Below, in pieces: positions 14,433 to 20,634 of a stretch of 20,634 nt of DNA. The notes beneath the pieces were generated by a model. It ran no database searches. It was given only the letters and a program-made list of their open reading frames with translations, and was not told where the DNA came from. This DNA is from an uncultured Rubrobacteraceae bacterium (GTDB lineage: Bacteria > Actinomycetota > Rubrobacteria > Rubrobacterales > Rubrobacteraceae). The stretch is taken from assembly GCA_902806105.1 (NCBI GenBank), contig CADCVI010000225.1:1-20634 (forward strand), given 5' to 3'. Position 1 is the stretch's first letter. The number at the start of each line of letters is the position of its first letter. Made by a program: the position numbers and the translations under genes.

Positions 14433-14535
14433 GCGAGCACTCACTTTTTTGGCAAGGCATAAGATAGCAAAGCCCGAATATACCACGGGTTCCGTCCGCC
14501 ACCAATGCCCGGCGTTCCCGTCTTCCAGAACTTCC

Positions 14536-15561
14536 TCAGTAGCGCAGCCCCTTATCTAACTCGTTCAGGAGCGGCTCCCCAGCGAGGTAGCGTCGGAGGT
14601 TCTCGCAGAAGAGGTCCGTCTGGAGCTCGTTCGTCAGCCCGGGCACGTTGTCCGTGGAGTGTGGGCTCACGATGACGTTCGCGAGCTCCCACAAAGGGCT
14701 CCCCTCCGGCAGCGGCTCCTCCTCGAAGACGTCGAGCGCCGCCCCCGAGAGACGCCCCTCCCGAAGCGCCTCCACGAGCGCCCCCTCGTCGACCACCCTG
14801 CCCCGCCCGACGTTGACGAAGTAGGCCCCCTCCTTCATGGCACCTATCGCCTCCCTGTTTATCAACCGCTCAGTCTCCGGCGTGTTCGGCAGCGTTACCG
14901 CTACGTAATCCGCACCCGCGAGCGCCGCCACGAGGTCATCCGTCTCGTGAAGCTCGTCCGCATATCCCCAGGCTTCGTCCCCGTCCCGCACGGTCCGTTT
15001 GACGCCGGTTATCCTCATGCCGAACGGACGTGCCCTGTGGGCTATGGCGCGCCCGATGCTCCCCATCCCGACGACGCAAAGCGTCTTGCCGTGTAGCGTC
15101 TTGGTGTGCGCCTCGCGCCAGCGCCTCGCGGCCTTGTCCCGGCGCAGCCGGTCCATGTCCTTGACGTGCTGGAGCAGGGCCATCATCACGAACTCGGCGA
15201 GCGGTCCCGAGTAGACCCCGCTCGCCGTGGTCACGGTCACGTCAGTACCCAGCAGTCCCGCCTTCTCGGCTACCTCCCCGGCCCCGGCCATGCTCCCCTG
15301 CACCCATCGGAGCTTCGGAGCGGCCCGCAACAAGTCCCCGGCGTGGCCGCGCGGGAAGTCATAGAGTACCTCCGCCTCCCCGAGCATGGCGAGAAACTCC
15401 CGCTCTTCCCCCTCCGTCCGCTCCCAGCCCGGAGGACCCGAGTGGTCCCCCGGCCAGCGCGGCGGCGGCACGAGGTCCTCCCGGTAGAGCACGCGCACCT
15501 CACCCCCAACGCCCCGGATACGCTCCACGTGCTCCTCTTCCAGGTAGCTCGCTATCACCAA
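14536..15561 (-). CDS. D-2-hydroxyacid dehydrogenase (glyoxylate/hydroxypyruvate reductase type)
   Basis: A 341-residue D-isomer-specific 2-hydroxyacid dehydrogenase, reducing a 2-keto acid with NAD(P)H. The Rossmann motif GMGSIG is at 165-170. The catalytic triad is visible as R243 (NVGRGRVVD), E272 (DVFEEEP) and H291 (VSPHST). After the second strand the sequence is VKRT (K188, R189) rather than an acidic residue, which suggests preference for NADPH. TTG 15561 is the first standard start, without a good ribosome-binding site; an in-frame CTG at 15570 has GGGAGG at normal spacing and may be the real start (LTTLVIASYLEEEHV). It is divergent from glpP, with 427 bases between. The substrate is not decided; glyoxylate or hydroxypyruvate are likely. 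Confidence 0.9.
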   Translation of the reverse strand: MVIASYLEEEHVERIRGVGGEVRVLYREDLVPPPRWPGDHSGPPGWERTEGEEREFLAMLGEAEVLYDFPRGHAGDLLRAAPKLRWVQGSMAGAGEVAEKAGLLGTDVTVTTASGVYSGPLAEFVMMALLQHVKDMDRLRRDKAARRWREAHTKTLHGKTLCVVGMGSIGRAIAHRARPFGMRITGVKRTVRDGDEAWGYADELHETDDLVAALAGADYVAVTLPNTPETERLINREAIGAMKEGAYFVNVGRGRVVDEGALVEALREGRLSGAALDVFEEEPLPEGSPLWELANVIVSPHSTDNVPGLTNELQTDLFCENLRRYLAGEPLLNELDKGLRY

Positions 15562-15602
15562 GGTGGTCAGGGGGGCCTCCCTTCGATCGGCACTGTCGGC
15601 CC

Positions 15603-15618
15603 GTCAGCTTGTCAGCTT
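15603..15618. repeat. Tandem 8-base repeat in the divergent spacer
   Basis: GTCAGCTT occurs twice head-to-tail about 40 bases upstream of the D-2-hydroxyacid dehydrogenase gene. It could be an operator, but chance is not excluded. Confidence 0.3.
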
Positions 15619-15737
15619 TGCGGCCCCGGCGCACACGCGAGCCACGGCGCCCGCTCGCCCGGACCCCGGACTACCTTGCCTCGTGAAGGGCGCATACGAT
15701 GATGGGGAGAAGACCTGCCGGGCGTCGGCGTTCGTGG

Positions 15738-15785
15738 CCCGGGGGTCGGTCGCTATGGCTGGCCGAACCCCCGGGTTTCCCGGGG
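15738..15785. other. Two overlapping, mutually exclusive GC-rich hairpins
   Basis: CCCGGGGGTCGG (15738-15749) pairs with CCGAACCCCCGGG (15763-15775), one bulged A. The right arm can instead pair with the next block: CCCCGGG (15769-15775) with CCCGGGG (15779-15785) around TTT. It lies midway between the divergent genes, upstream of glpP. Apart from this, the direct repeat at 15603 and the -10 candidate at 15858, the 15562-15988 spacer holds nothing that I can support. Confidence 0.5.
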
Positions 15786-15857
15786 CCGGGCTCTACGGGA
15801 CGTCGACGTCGAGGGGAGCATCGGGGGAAGGGGTCCGTATTCTGCTTCAACGGCATG

Positions 15858-15863
15858 TATGAT
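15858..15863 (+). promoter_or_regulatory. Candidate -10 box for glpP
   Basis: TATGAT in the best-matching position of the spacer, about 125 bases before the chosen glpP start. No matching -35 is seen. Confidence 0.3.
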
Positions 15864-15988
15864 GCTTGCGGGAGGTCCTCCGGCGGTCCCCGCGCACTTG
15901 GTTCGTGGCCGTCGGGCGGTCTGCATCTTGCTTTCTCGTGAGGCGCGGCCGGTTGCGGCCAGCGTCGGGAGAAGGGCGGGTACTCACA

Positions 15989-16576
15989 TTGGGAAGAGCG
16001 GAGAGACGAGGGACCGCGAATATTCTGCGGGAGTTGGGGACGAACCCCGTCATCCCCGCCGTCCGTGGTCCCGACGAGGAGCTCGACGCGGCCCTGATGG
16101 GGGACCACGCGGCGATCTTCGTGCTTGGCGGCGACGTCTACAAGCTGGTCGAGAAGCTCGAGGGCTGGTCCGATAGGCCGCCGGTCTGCGTGAACGTGGA
16201 CCTCGTGGGCGGCGTGACGGGGGACTCGGCGGGGATCTCTTACCTCTCCAGGCACGTGGAGGGCATCATCTCCACCAACCGCCAGGTTATAGAACACGGC
16301 AACACGGCCGGGATGGTCACGGTGCAGCGCCTCTTCGCGCTGGACCTCGGGACCATCGAACGGGGCCTCAAGCTGGTCAAGCGCGCGAAGCCCGGGTTCG
16401 TGGAGGTGCTCCCCGCCCTCACCTACCCGCTGATGGCCTCCCGCCACCCCGAGGTGCTCGACTGGAGCGTCCTGGCCGGGGGACTACTCAAGTCCCGCCA
16501 GGAGATCTCCCGGGTCCTCGACGCGGGCGCCGCCGGCGTCTCCACCAGCGCCCGGGAGCTGTGGAAGCAACCTTGA
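15989..16576 (+). CDS. glpP: GlpP family glycerol-3-phosphate-responsive antiterminator
   Basis: A 195-residue protein of the GlpP family: a TIM-barrel-like regulator that in Bacillus binds glycerol-3-phosphate and lets RNA polymerase pass a terminator in the glp mRNA leader. Family blocks are in order: NPVIPAVRGP, VNVDLVGGVTGDSAGISYL, GIISTN, TVQRLFALD, FVEVLPA, AGGLL and GAAGVSTS. The start is TTG 15989, with GAAGGGCGGG upstream; this gives the usual length of about 190 residues, whereas an upstream ATG at 15866 would add 41 Arg-rich residues unlike the family. It precedes a kinase/dehydrogenase/DhaK cluster on the same strand, separated by a spacer with an intrinsic terminator, the expected site of its action. 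The inducer here may be glycerol-3-phosphate or another phosphorylated polyol or ketose. Confidence 0.88.
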   Translation: MGRAERRGTANILRELGTNPVIPAVRGPDEELDAALMGDHAAIFVLGGDVYKLVEKLEGWSDRPPVCVNVDLVGGVTGDSAGISYLSRHVEGIISTNRQVIEHGNTAGMVTVQRLFALDLGTIERGLKLVKRAKPGFVEVLPALTYPLMASRHPEVLDWSVLAGGLLKSRQEISRVLDAGAAGVSTSARELWKQP

Positions 16577-16601
16577 CCCGAAACTCAGGGGCTGATAGAG
16601 T
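16573..16601 (+). promoter_or_regulatory. Extended -10 promoter overlapping the glpP stop codon
   Basis: TTGACC (16573-16578) and TAGAGT (16596-16601) are 17 bases apart, with the extended element TGA immediately before the -10. The -35 covers the glpP TGA. The expected start near 16608 would make a roughly 465-base leader for the FGGY kinase mRNA, containing the terminator at 16646-16710. Confidence 0.5.
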
Positions 16602-16645
16602 CCAGCGAAAGTAATATCCGTGGCGTAAGCTCCAAAGCCTATGGG

Positions 16646-16710
16646 AGAGCCCCGCGCGGAACCGCGATTCCCGGCCATGTGTTGGGCGTGGTTCTCGCTC
16701 GGGGCTTTTT
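16646..16710 (+). terminator. Intrinsic terminator / probable GlpP-controlled attenuator
   Basis: AGCCCCG (16648-16654) pairs with CGGGGCT (16700-16706), and inside it GAACC (16659-16663) with GGTTC (16690-16694) and CCC (16670-16672) with GGG (16684-16686); five T follow (16706-16710). This is the clearest intrinsic terminator in the window. It sits between glpP and the kinase gene, about 360 bases before the kinase start. GGGGCT at 16588-16593 could pair with the 5' arm (AGCCCC, 16648-16653) and block the hairpin on a transcript reading through from glpP. Control by GlpP is inferred from family knowledge and position; it could also simply end the glpP mRNA. Confidence 0.7.
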
Positions 16711-17073
16711 CGGATTTTGAGGAGGTGACGAGAAGCTGGAAGGGGAGCGTTTACGCGCCGCCGCTTCCACGTATGAGCGGCCAGGGAAAGGGCTGTTCCG
16801 TCGGGTGGCGGGCATTCTCCGCTCAGGTAGCCGGTTCGCGGGCCGCCCCCACGTTGACCCGCCCCTGCGGGACCTCCAAGATGGGGACGGTGGTAGCCCC
16901 GGTGTGCGTCGCAGCCGGTGGGGTGCAGGAGCTTCGGGGCCGATGGACAAGGGGAGGCGGATACAGAGGGAGAAGCTGGGTCGGTAGACGCGGGGGATTG
17001 TCGTCGTGCGTCCCCGGGCATCGTCGGTAGTGGGGAAAGCTACCTGGTGTCCGGTAATGAAGAAGGAGGAGTA

Positions 17074-18651
17074 ATGGCAGAGGGACCGTACTTTTTGGGG
17101 ATAGACGTCGGGACCGGTGGCGTCAGGGCCGGTATTTTCGACCGCGAGGGCACGGCGGTGGTCTTCCACGGCGTCGAGCACGGCACGCGCTTCCCGCGTT
17201 CGGGCTGGGCCGAGCAGGATCCCGCCGAGTGGTGGACCTGCCTTGTCGGGGCGGTCAGGGGGGCGGTGGAGAAGAGCGGCGTCTCGCCGGAGGAGATAGC
17301 CGGCATCTCCTCGGACGCCACGACGTGTACCGTGGTCGCGATGGACGGCCAGAACAGGGTGATGAGGCCGGCCCTGTTGTGGATGGACGTGCGCGCCTCC
17401 GAGCAGGCGCGCAAGGTGCAGGAGACCGGAGACCCGGCGCTCAAGTACAACGGCTACGGGGCCGTCTCCGCCGAGTGGATGCCCTCCAAGGCGCTCTGGC
17501 TCAAGGAGAAGGAGCCGGAGACTTACAACAACGCGGCGCGCATCTGCGACTGCGCGGACTGGGTGACCTTCCGCCTGACCGGAGAGTGGACTGCCTCGAT
17601 CAACACCGCCAGCTTCCGCGCGTACTACGACCGGGATGCCGGCGGCTGGCCGGAGAGCCTCTACGGGTCTCTGGGCATCGGGGACGTGCTTGAGAAGTTC
17701 CCCCCAAGGGTGCTCGACATGGGCGTGGCAGTTGGCGGCCTCACGAAGGAGGCGGCGGAGGAGATGGGCCTGCCGGAGGGCATCCCCGTGGCCCAGGGCG
17801 GCGGGGACGCCTTCGTGGGCGCTCTGGGGCTCGGGATGGCGCAGCCCGGCAAGCTGGCGCTCATCACCGGCTCTTCGCACGTTATCGTGGGGCAGGCCGC
17901 CGAACCCCACTTCGGGCAGGGCTTCTTCGGGTCGTTCACCGACGGGATAGTGCCGGGGCAGTACAGCGTGGAGGGCGGGCAGGTCTCGACGGGCTCGATC
18001 GTCGCCTGGTTCAAAAATCAGTTCGCCTCCGACGCCGCCGCCGAGGCGAAGAAGCGCGGTGTGGACACGTACGAAGTCCTCAACGAGATGGCGGAAGGGG
18101 TGCCGATAGGGTCCGACGGGCTCATCGTGCTCGACTACTTCCAGGGCAACCGGACGCCGTACACCGACCCCCTGGCGCGCGGCATGATCTGGGGCCTCTC
18201 CCTCGGCCACACCCCTGGACACGTCTTCCGGGCAATACTCGAGGGCATCTGCTACGGCACGGAGCACATCTTCCGCACCATGCGCGAGCACGGCTTCCAG
18301 CCGGGCGAGGCCGTCGTCGCCGGCGGGCCGACGAAGAGCGAGCTGTGGATGCAGATGCACGCCGACGTCTCGAACATCCCCGTCTCCTTCACGCGCGAGA
18401 GCGAGGGGCCGGTCCTGGGCTCGGCGATGCTGGCGGCGGTAGGGGCGGGGGTCTACCCGAGCATCCAGGAGGCCTCCGAGAACATGGTGCACACCGAGCG
18501 CACCATCGAGCCGGACGCGGGGCGCCACGAGGAGTACAAGTTCTACGTGGACCGCTACGTGGAGACCTATCCGCAGATGCGAGAGCTCATGCACGACATG
18601 TCGCGCCACGAGGCGAGCTCCGACAAGTCCGAGGCCGTAGCGGAGGCGTAG
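17074..18651 (+). CDS. FGGY-family carbohydrate kinase
   Basis: A 525-residue sugar/polyol kinase of the FGGY family, which transfers phosphate from ATP to a polyol or ketose. The N-terminal phosphate-binding turn GIDVGTGGVRAGIFD is at 9-23; DATTCTVVAMD at 81-91 and LLWMDVRASEQA at 101-112 are substrate-side motifs closer to ribulokinase/xylulokinase/erythritol-kinase-like members than to glycerol kinase. The catalytic Asp is D245 (QGGGDAFVGALGLG), and the ATP-binding C-terminal half shows VVAGGPTKSELWMQMHADV and GPVLGSAMLAA. ATG 17074 has AGGAGG four bases upstream, though the frame is open further back. A leader with terminator separates it from glpP; the dehydrogenase follows three bases after its stop. 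It may act on a polyol or a four- or five-carbon ketose; the exact substrate is unknown. Confidence 0.92.
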   Translation: MAEGPYFLGIDVGTGGVRAGIFDREGTAVVFHGVEHGTRFPRSGWAEQDPAEWWTCLVGAVRGAVEKSGVSPEEIAGISSDATTCTVVAMDGQNRVMRPALLWMDVRASEQARKVQETGDPALKYNGYGAVSAEWMPSKALWLKEKEPETYNNAARICDCADWVTFRLTGEWTASINTASFRAYYDRDAGGWPESLYGSLGIGDVLEKFPPRVLDMGVAVGGLTKEAAEEMGLPEGIPVAQGGGDAFVGALGLGMAQPGKLALITGSSHVIVGQAAEPHFGQGFFGSFTDGIVPGQYSVEGGQVSTGSIVAWFKNQFASDAAAEAKKRGVDTYEVLNEMAEGVPIGSDGLIVLDYFQGNRTPYTDPLARGMIWGLSLGHTPGHVFRAILEGICYGTEHIFRTMREHGFQPGEAVVAGGPTKSELWMQMHADVSNIPVSFTRESEGPVLGSAMLAAVGAGVYPSIQEASENMVHTERTIEPDAGRHEEYKFYVDRYVETYPQMRELMHDMSRHEASSDKSEAVAEA

Positions 18652-18654
18652 GTC

Positions 18655-19692
18655 TTGCTTGGAGCCGTATTTCGCGGCCCCGGCCACCTGGAGGTCGGGG
18701 AGATGGAGAAGCCCCCCATCGGGCCTGACGAGGTCCTGGTGAGGGTTGGTGCGAACACGGTCTGCGGCACCGACGTGCGCATCCTGCGCGGCGAGAAGAC
18801 CAGGGGCATCGGCCGCGACGTGGTCCTCGGCCACGAGCTCGCGGGCCACGTCGCCGAGGTCGGCCGCGACGTCCGAGGCTACGAGGTCGGCGCCCCCGTG
18901 GCGCTGGCCCCGTCCATCGCCTGCCTGCACTGCTTCTACTGCCGCCGGGGCATGGAGAACGTCTGCCTCAATAAAAAGATCGTGGGGAACATCCTCGACG
19001 GGGGGCTCGCGGAGTACGTCCGCATCCCCGCCGAGGCCGTCCGGGCGGGGAACCTCTTCGTGGCCCACAAAGAAGTTCCCTCCGAGTACCTGGCCCTGAC
19101 CGAGCCGCTGGCCTGCTGCGTCCGGGGCCTGGAGAACTACCGGGTGAACGTCGACGATGCGGTTCTCATCGTGGGTGCGGGGCCCATCGGCCTGTTCCAC
19201 CTTCAGCTCGCGCTCCTGGCCGGGGCGAGGACCGTGATCGTGAGCAACCGCTCCGAGGCTCGCCGGGAGTTCGCCCGCAAGCTCGGGGCGAGCGTTACCG
19301 TGGACCCGACGACGGAGGACCTTGCGGGGGTGGTGGCCGAGCACACGGACGGCCTCGGGGTGGACGTCGCGGTGGTGTGTATCGGTGTTCCGGCGCTCGT
19401 CAACGACGCGCTGAAGTTGGCGCGCAAGGGGGGACGGGTCAACCTGTTCGCCGGGTTCGCGGGCGAGGGGATGGCCGAGGTGGAGGCCAACCTGATCCAC
19501 TACAACGAGCTCGTCGTCACCGGGGCCTCGGACACCCGCCGCGCCGACTACGAGACGGCGCTCAGGCTCATAGAGTCCGGTCGGGTAGAGGTAGAGTCGA
19601 TGGTTACGCACCGGTTCCCGCTGCGGGAATCCGCCGAGGCAATCGAGGCATCGGCGCGCAGGGAGGGCATCAAGATCGCGGTGGTGCCGTGA
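18655..19692 (+). CDS. Zinc-dependent MDR alcohol/polyol dehydrogenase
   Basis: A 345-residue medium-chain dehydrogenase of the sorbitol/threonine dehydrogenase type, oxidising a secondary alcohol of a polyol to a ketose. Catalytic zinc ligands are C37 (NTVCGTD), H60-E61 (GHELAG) and E150 (TEPLACC). The structural zinc cysteines are C90, C93, C96 and C104 (CLHCFYCRRGMENVC). The nucleotide motif GAGPIG is at 174-179. The second strand ends SNRSEAR instead of an Asp, hinting at NADP(H) rather than NAD(H). The start is TTG 18655, three bases after the kinase stop, with GGAGG eight bases upstream inside the kinase gene. The adjacent ketose kinases suggest that its ketose product is phosphorylated next. 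Confidence 0.93.
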   Translation: MLGAVFRGPGHLEVGEMEKPPIGPDEVLVRVGANTVCGTDVRILRGEKTRGIGRDVVLGHELAGHVAEVGRDVRGYEVGAPVALAPSIACLHCFYCRRGMENVCLNKKIVGNILDGGLAEYVRIPAEAVRAGNLFVAHKEVPSEYLALTEPLACCVRGLENYRVNVDDAVLIVGAGPIGLFHLQLALLAGARTVIVSNRSEARREFARKLGASVTVDPTTEDLAGVVAEHTDGLGVDVAVVCIGVPALVNDALKLARKGGRVNLFAGFAGEGMAEVEANLIHYNELVVTGASDTRRADYETALRLIESGRVEVESMVTHRFPLRESAEAIEASARREGIKIAVVP

Positions 19693-19750
19693 AGGGGCTC
19701 GGGCAGGGGAACCACATAGATACTGGCGAAGAGGAAAAGAAGGGAGCTAC

Positions 19751-20634
19751 ATGAAAAGGGTACTGACGAACGACCCGAGGTCGTTCAAGGATGAGATGGT
19801 TGAGGGGTTCTTGGCCGCGTACGGGCGCTACGTGCGGCGCGTGCCGGACGCCTCGGGGGTTATGGCCGTTGGCGCGCCCAGGCGCGGGAAGGTCTCCGTC
19901 CTGATCGGGGGCGGCTCCGGGCACTACCCGGCGTTCGCCGGGACGGTCGGCCAGGGCCTCGCCGACGGCGCGGTGATCGGGGACATCTTCACCAGCCCCT
20001 CCGCGGAGCAGGTCTACCGCTGCACAAAGGCGTTGGACGGCGGTGCGGGCGTGCTCCTCTCCTACGGCAACTACTCGGGCGACGTGATGAACTTCGACAT
20101 GGCCCAGGCGCGCTGCCGCGACGAAGGCATGGACGTCCGCACCGTGATCGTCACCGACGACGTGGCCTCCGCGCCCAAGGGCCGCGAGGAGGAGCGGCGC
20201 GGCGTGGCCGGCGACCTCTACGTCTTCAAGGTGGCGGGCGCCGCCGCCGCGCGCGGCGACGACATGGACGGCGTCGAGGAGGCGGCCCAGAGGGCCAACG
20301 CCGTCACCCGCAGCATCGGCATAGCCTTCGCCGGCTGCACCCTGCCGGGCCAGACCGAGCCCCTGTTCACCGTCGAGCCCGGCAAGATGGAGGTCGGGAT
20401 GGGGGTCCACGGCGAGCCGGGGATACGGACGGCGGACCTGCTGCCTGCGCGCGGCGTCGCGGAGCTCCTGGTGGACACGCTGCTCGAAGACGCCCCCGAG
20501 GGCGCGGGAAGCCGGGCCGCCGTCATGCTCAACGGGCTCGGGAGCACCAAGTACGAAGAGCTGTTCGTCCTCTTCAGCGACGTCAACCGCCTCCTCCGGG
20601 AGAGGGGCGTCGAGGTGCACGAGCCGCTCGTCGG
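19751..20634 (+). CDS. DhaK-like ketose kinase subunit (3' end beyond window)
   Basis: The first 294 residues of a DhaK-type protein (usual length about 330), which binds dihydroxyacetone or a related ketose covalently through a His and phosphorylates it with a DhaL or DhaM partner. The phosphate/substrate loop reads GGGSGHYPAFAG (52-63), with H58, followed by Y59 where classical DhaK has Glu. NYSGDVMNFDMAQ includes the catalytic D111, and GVHGEPG carries the covalent-link His, H220. The ATG is preceded by AAGGGAG. It is 58 bases after the dehydrogenase gene in the same direction, so the three form one operon. The HYP variant suggests a substrate other than plain dihydroxyacetone, such as erythrulose; this is inference. 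A DhaL gene should lie just outside the window. Confidence 0.93.
   Translation, partial: MKRVLTNDPRSFKDEMVEGFLAAYGRYVRRVPDASGVMAVGAPRRGKVSVLIGGGSGHYPAFAGTVGQGLADGAVIGDIFTSPSAEQVYRCTKALDGGAGVLLSYGNYSGDVMNFDMAQARCRDEGMDVRTVIVTDDVASAPKGREEERRGVAGDLYVFKVAGAAAARGDDMDGVEEAAQRANAVTRSIGIAFAGCTLPGQTEPLFTVEPGKMEVGMGVHGEPGIRTADLLPARGVAELLVDTLLEDAPEGAGSRAAVMLNGLGSTKYEELFVLFSDVNRLLRERGVEVHEPLV

Noticed and set aside
16854..16882. A second promoter-like pair (TTGACC, 17 bases, CAAGAT) downstream of the attenuator
   Set aside because: The -10 matches consensus at only three of six positions and the -35 overlaps a CCCGC/GCGGG stem; it would bypass the attenuator but is not convincing.
16641..17030. A 129-codon plus-strand ORF in the glpP-kinase leader
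   Set aside because: No domain, random-looking composition, and it overlaps the terminator; an internal GTG at 16727 with GAGGAGG is noted but the product is equally unconvincing.
16639..19611. A 990-codon open frame on the minus strand opposite the kinase and dehydrogenase genes
   Set aside because: It is fully antisense to two genes with intact catalytic motifs, has Arg/Gly/His/Val-rich composition typical of shadow frames in GC-rich DNA, and matches no domain.
1..20634. CRISPR arrays, insertion sequences, phage genes, toxin-antitoxin or restriction systems
   Set aside because: None of the repeats is array-like and no gene in the window resembles these families.

Overview
The window is high-G+C bacterial DNA with frequent GTG/TTG starts, purine-rich Shine-Dalgarno sites and short overlapping operons. 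Family content (an actinobacterial PQQ dehydrogenase/cupredoxin pair, an ergothioneine EgtD, a GlpP next to polyol/ketose genes) suggests an actinobacterium, possibly of the Rubrobacter lineage; the lineage is inferred from style and content, not tested. No tRNA, rRNA, CRISPR array, insertion sequence or phage gene was found.

Left part (1-4059): on the minus strand, the 5' end of a PQQ-dependent alcohol dehydrogenase lies downstream of a cupredoxin-like partner gene. Their leader holds 13-bp tandem repeats, a duplicated ribosome-binding/start region and a 14-codon ORF. On the plus strand follow an MFS_3 exporter (preceded by an 11-codon ORF) and a membrane dipeptidase (M19) with a hairpin-rich leader.

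Middle (4211-12294): the minus strand carries OsmC, EgtD and a two-HKD phospholipase D/cardiolipin synthase-like protein. An alpha/beta hydrolase runs divergently from the last of these. A compact minus-strand operon follows: degenerate receiver, Nudix hydrolase, a doubtful 64-aa ORF and a 49-aa membrane peptide. Divergent from it is an ABC exporter half-transporter whose -10 box places the transcript start almost on its GTG, followed by a 23-aa membrane peptide.

Right part (12300-20634): the minus strand carries a CorC/HlyC-type CBS membrane protein overlapping a YqhA (UPF0114) gene, with a strongly structured leader, and a D-2-hydroxyacid dehydrogenase. The plus strand carries the most interesting unit: a GlpP-family antiterminator, a roughly 500-nt spacer with an extended -10 promoter and an intrinsic terminator/attenuator, then an FGGY carbohydrate kinase, a zinc-dependent polyol-type dehydrogenase and a DhaK-like ketose kinase cut by the window end. 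The likely theme is uptake-linked polyol or ketose catabolism (dehydrogenate, then phosphorylate), with GlpP sensing a phosphorylated intermediate and letting transcription pass the terminator. The dehydrogenase and kinase substrates cannot be fixed from sequence alone; a C4 ketose such as erythrulose is one possibility alongside glycerol/dihydroxyacetone.
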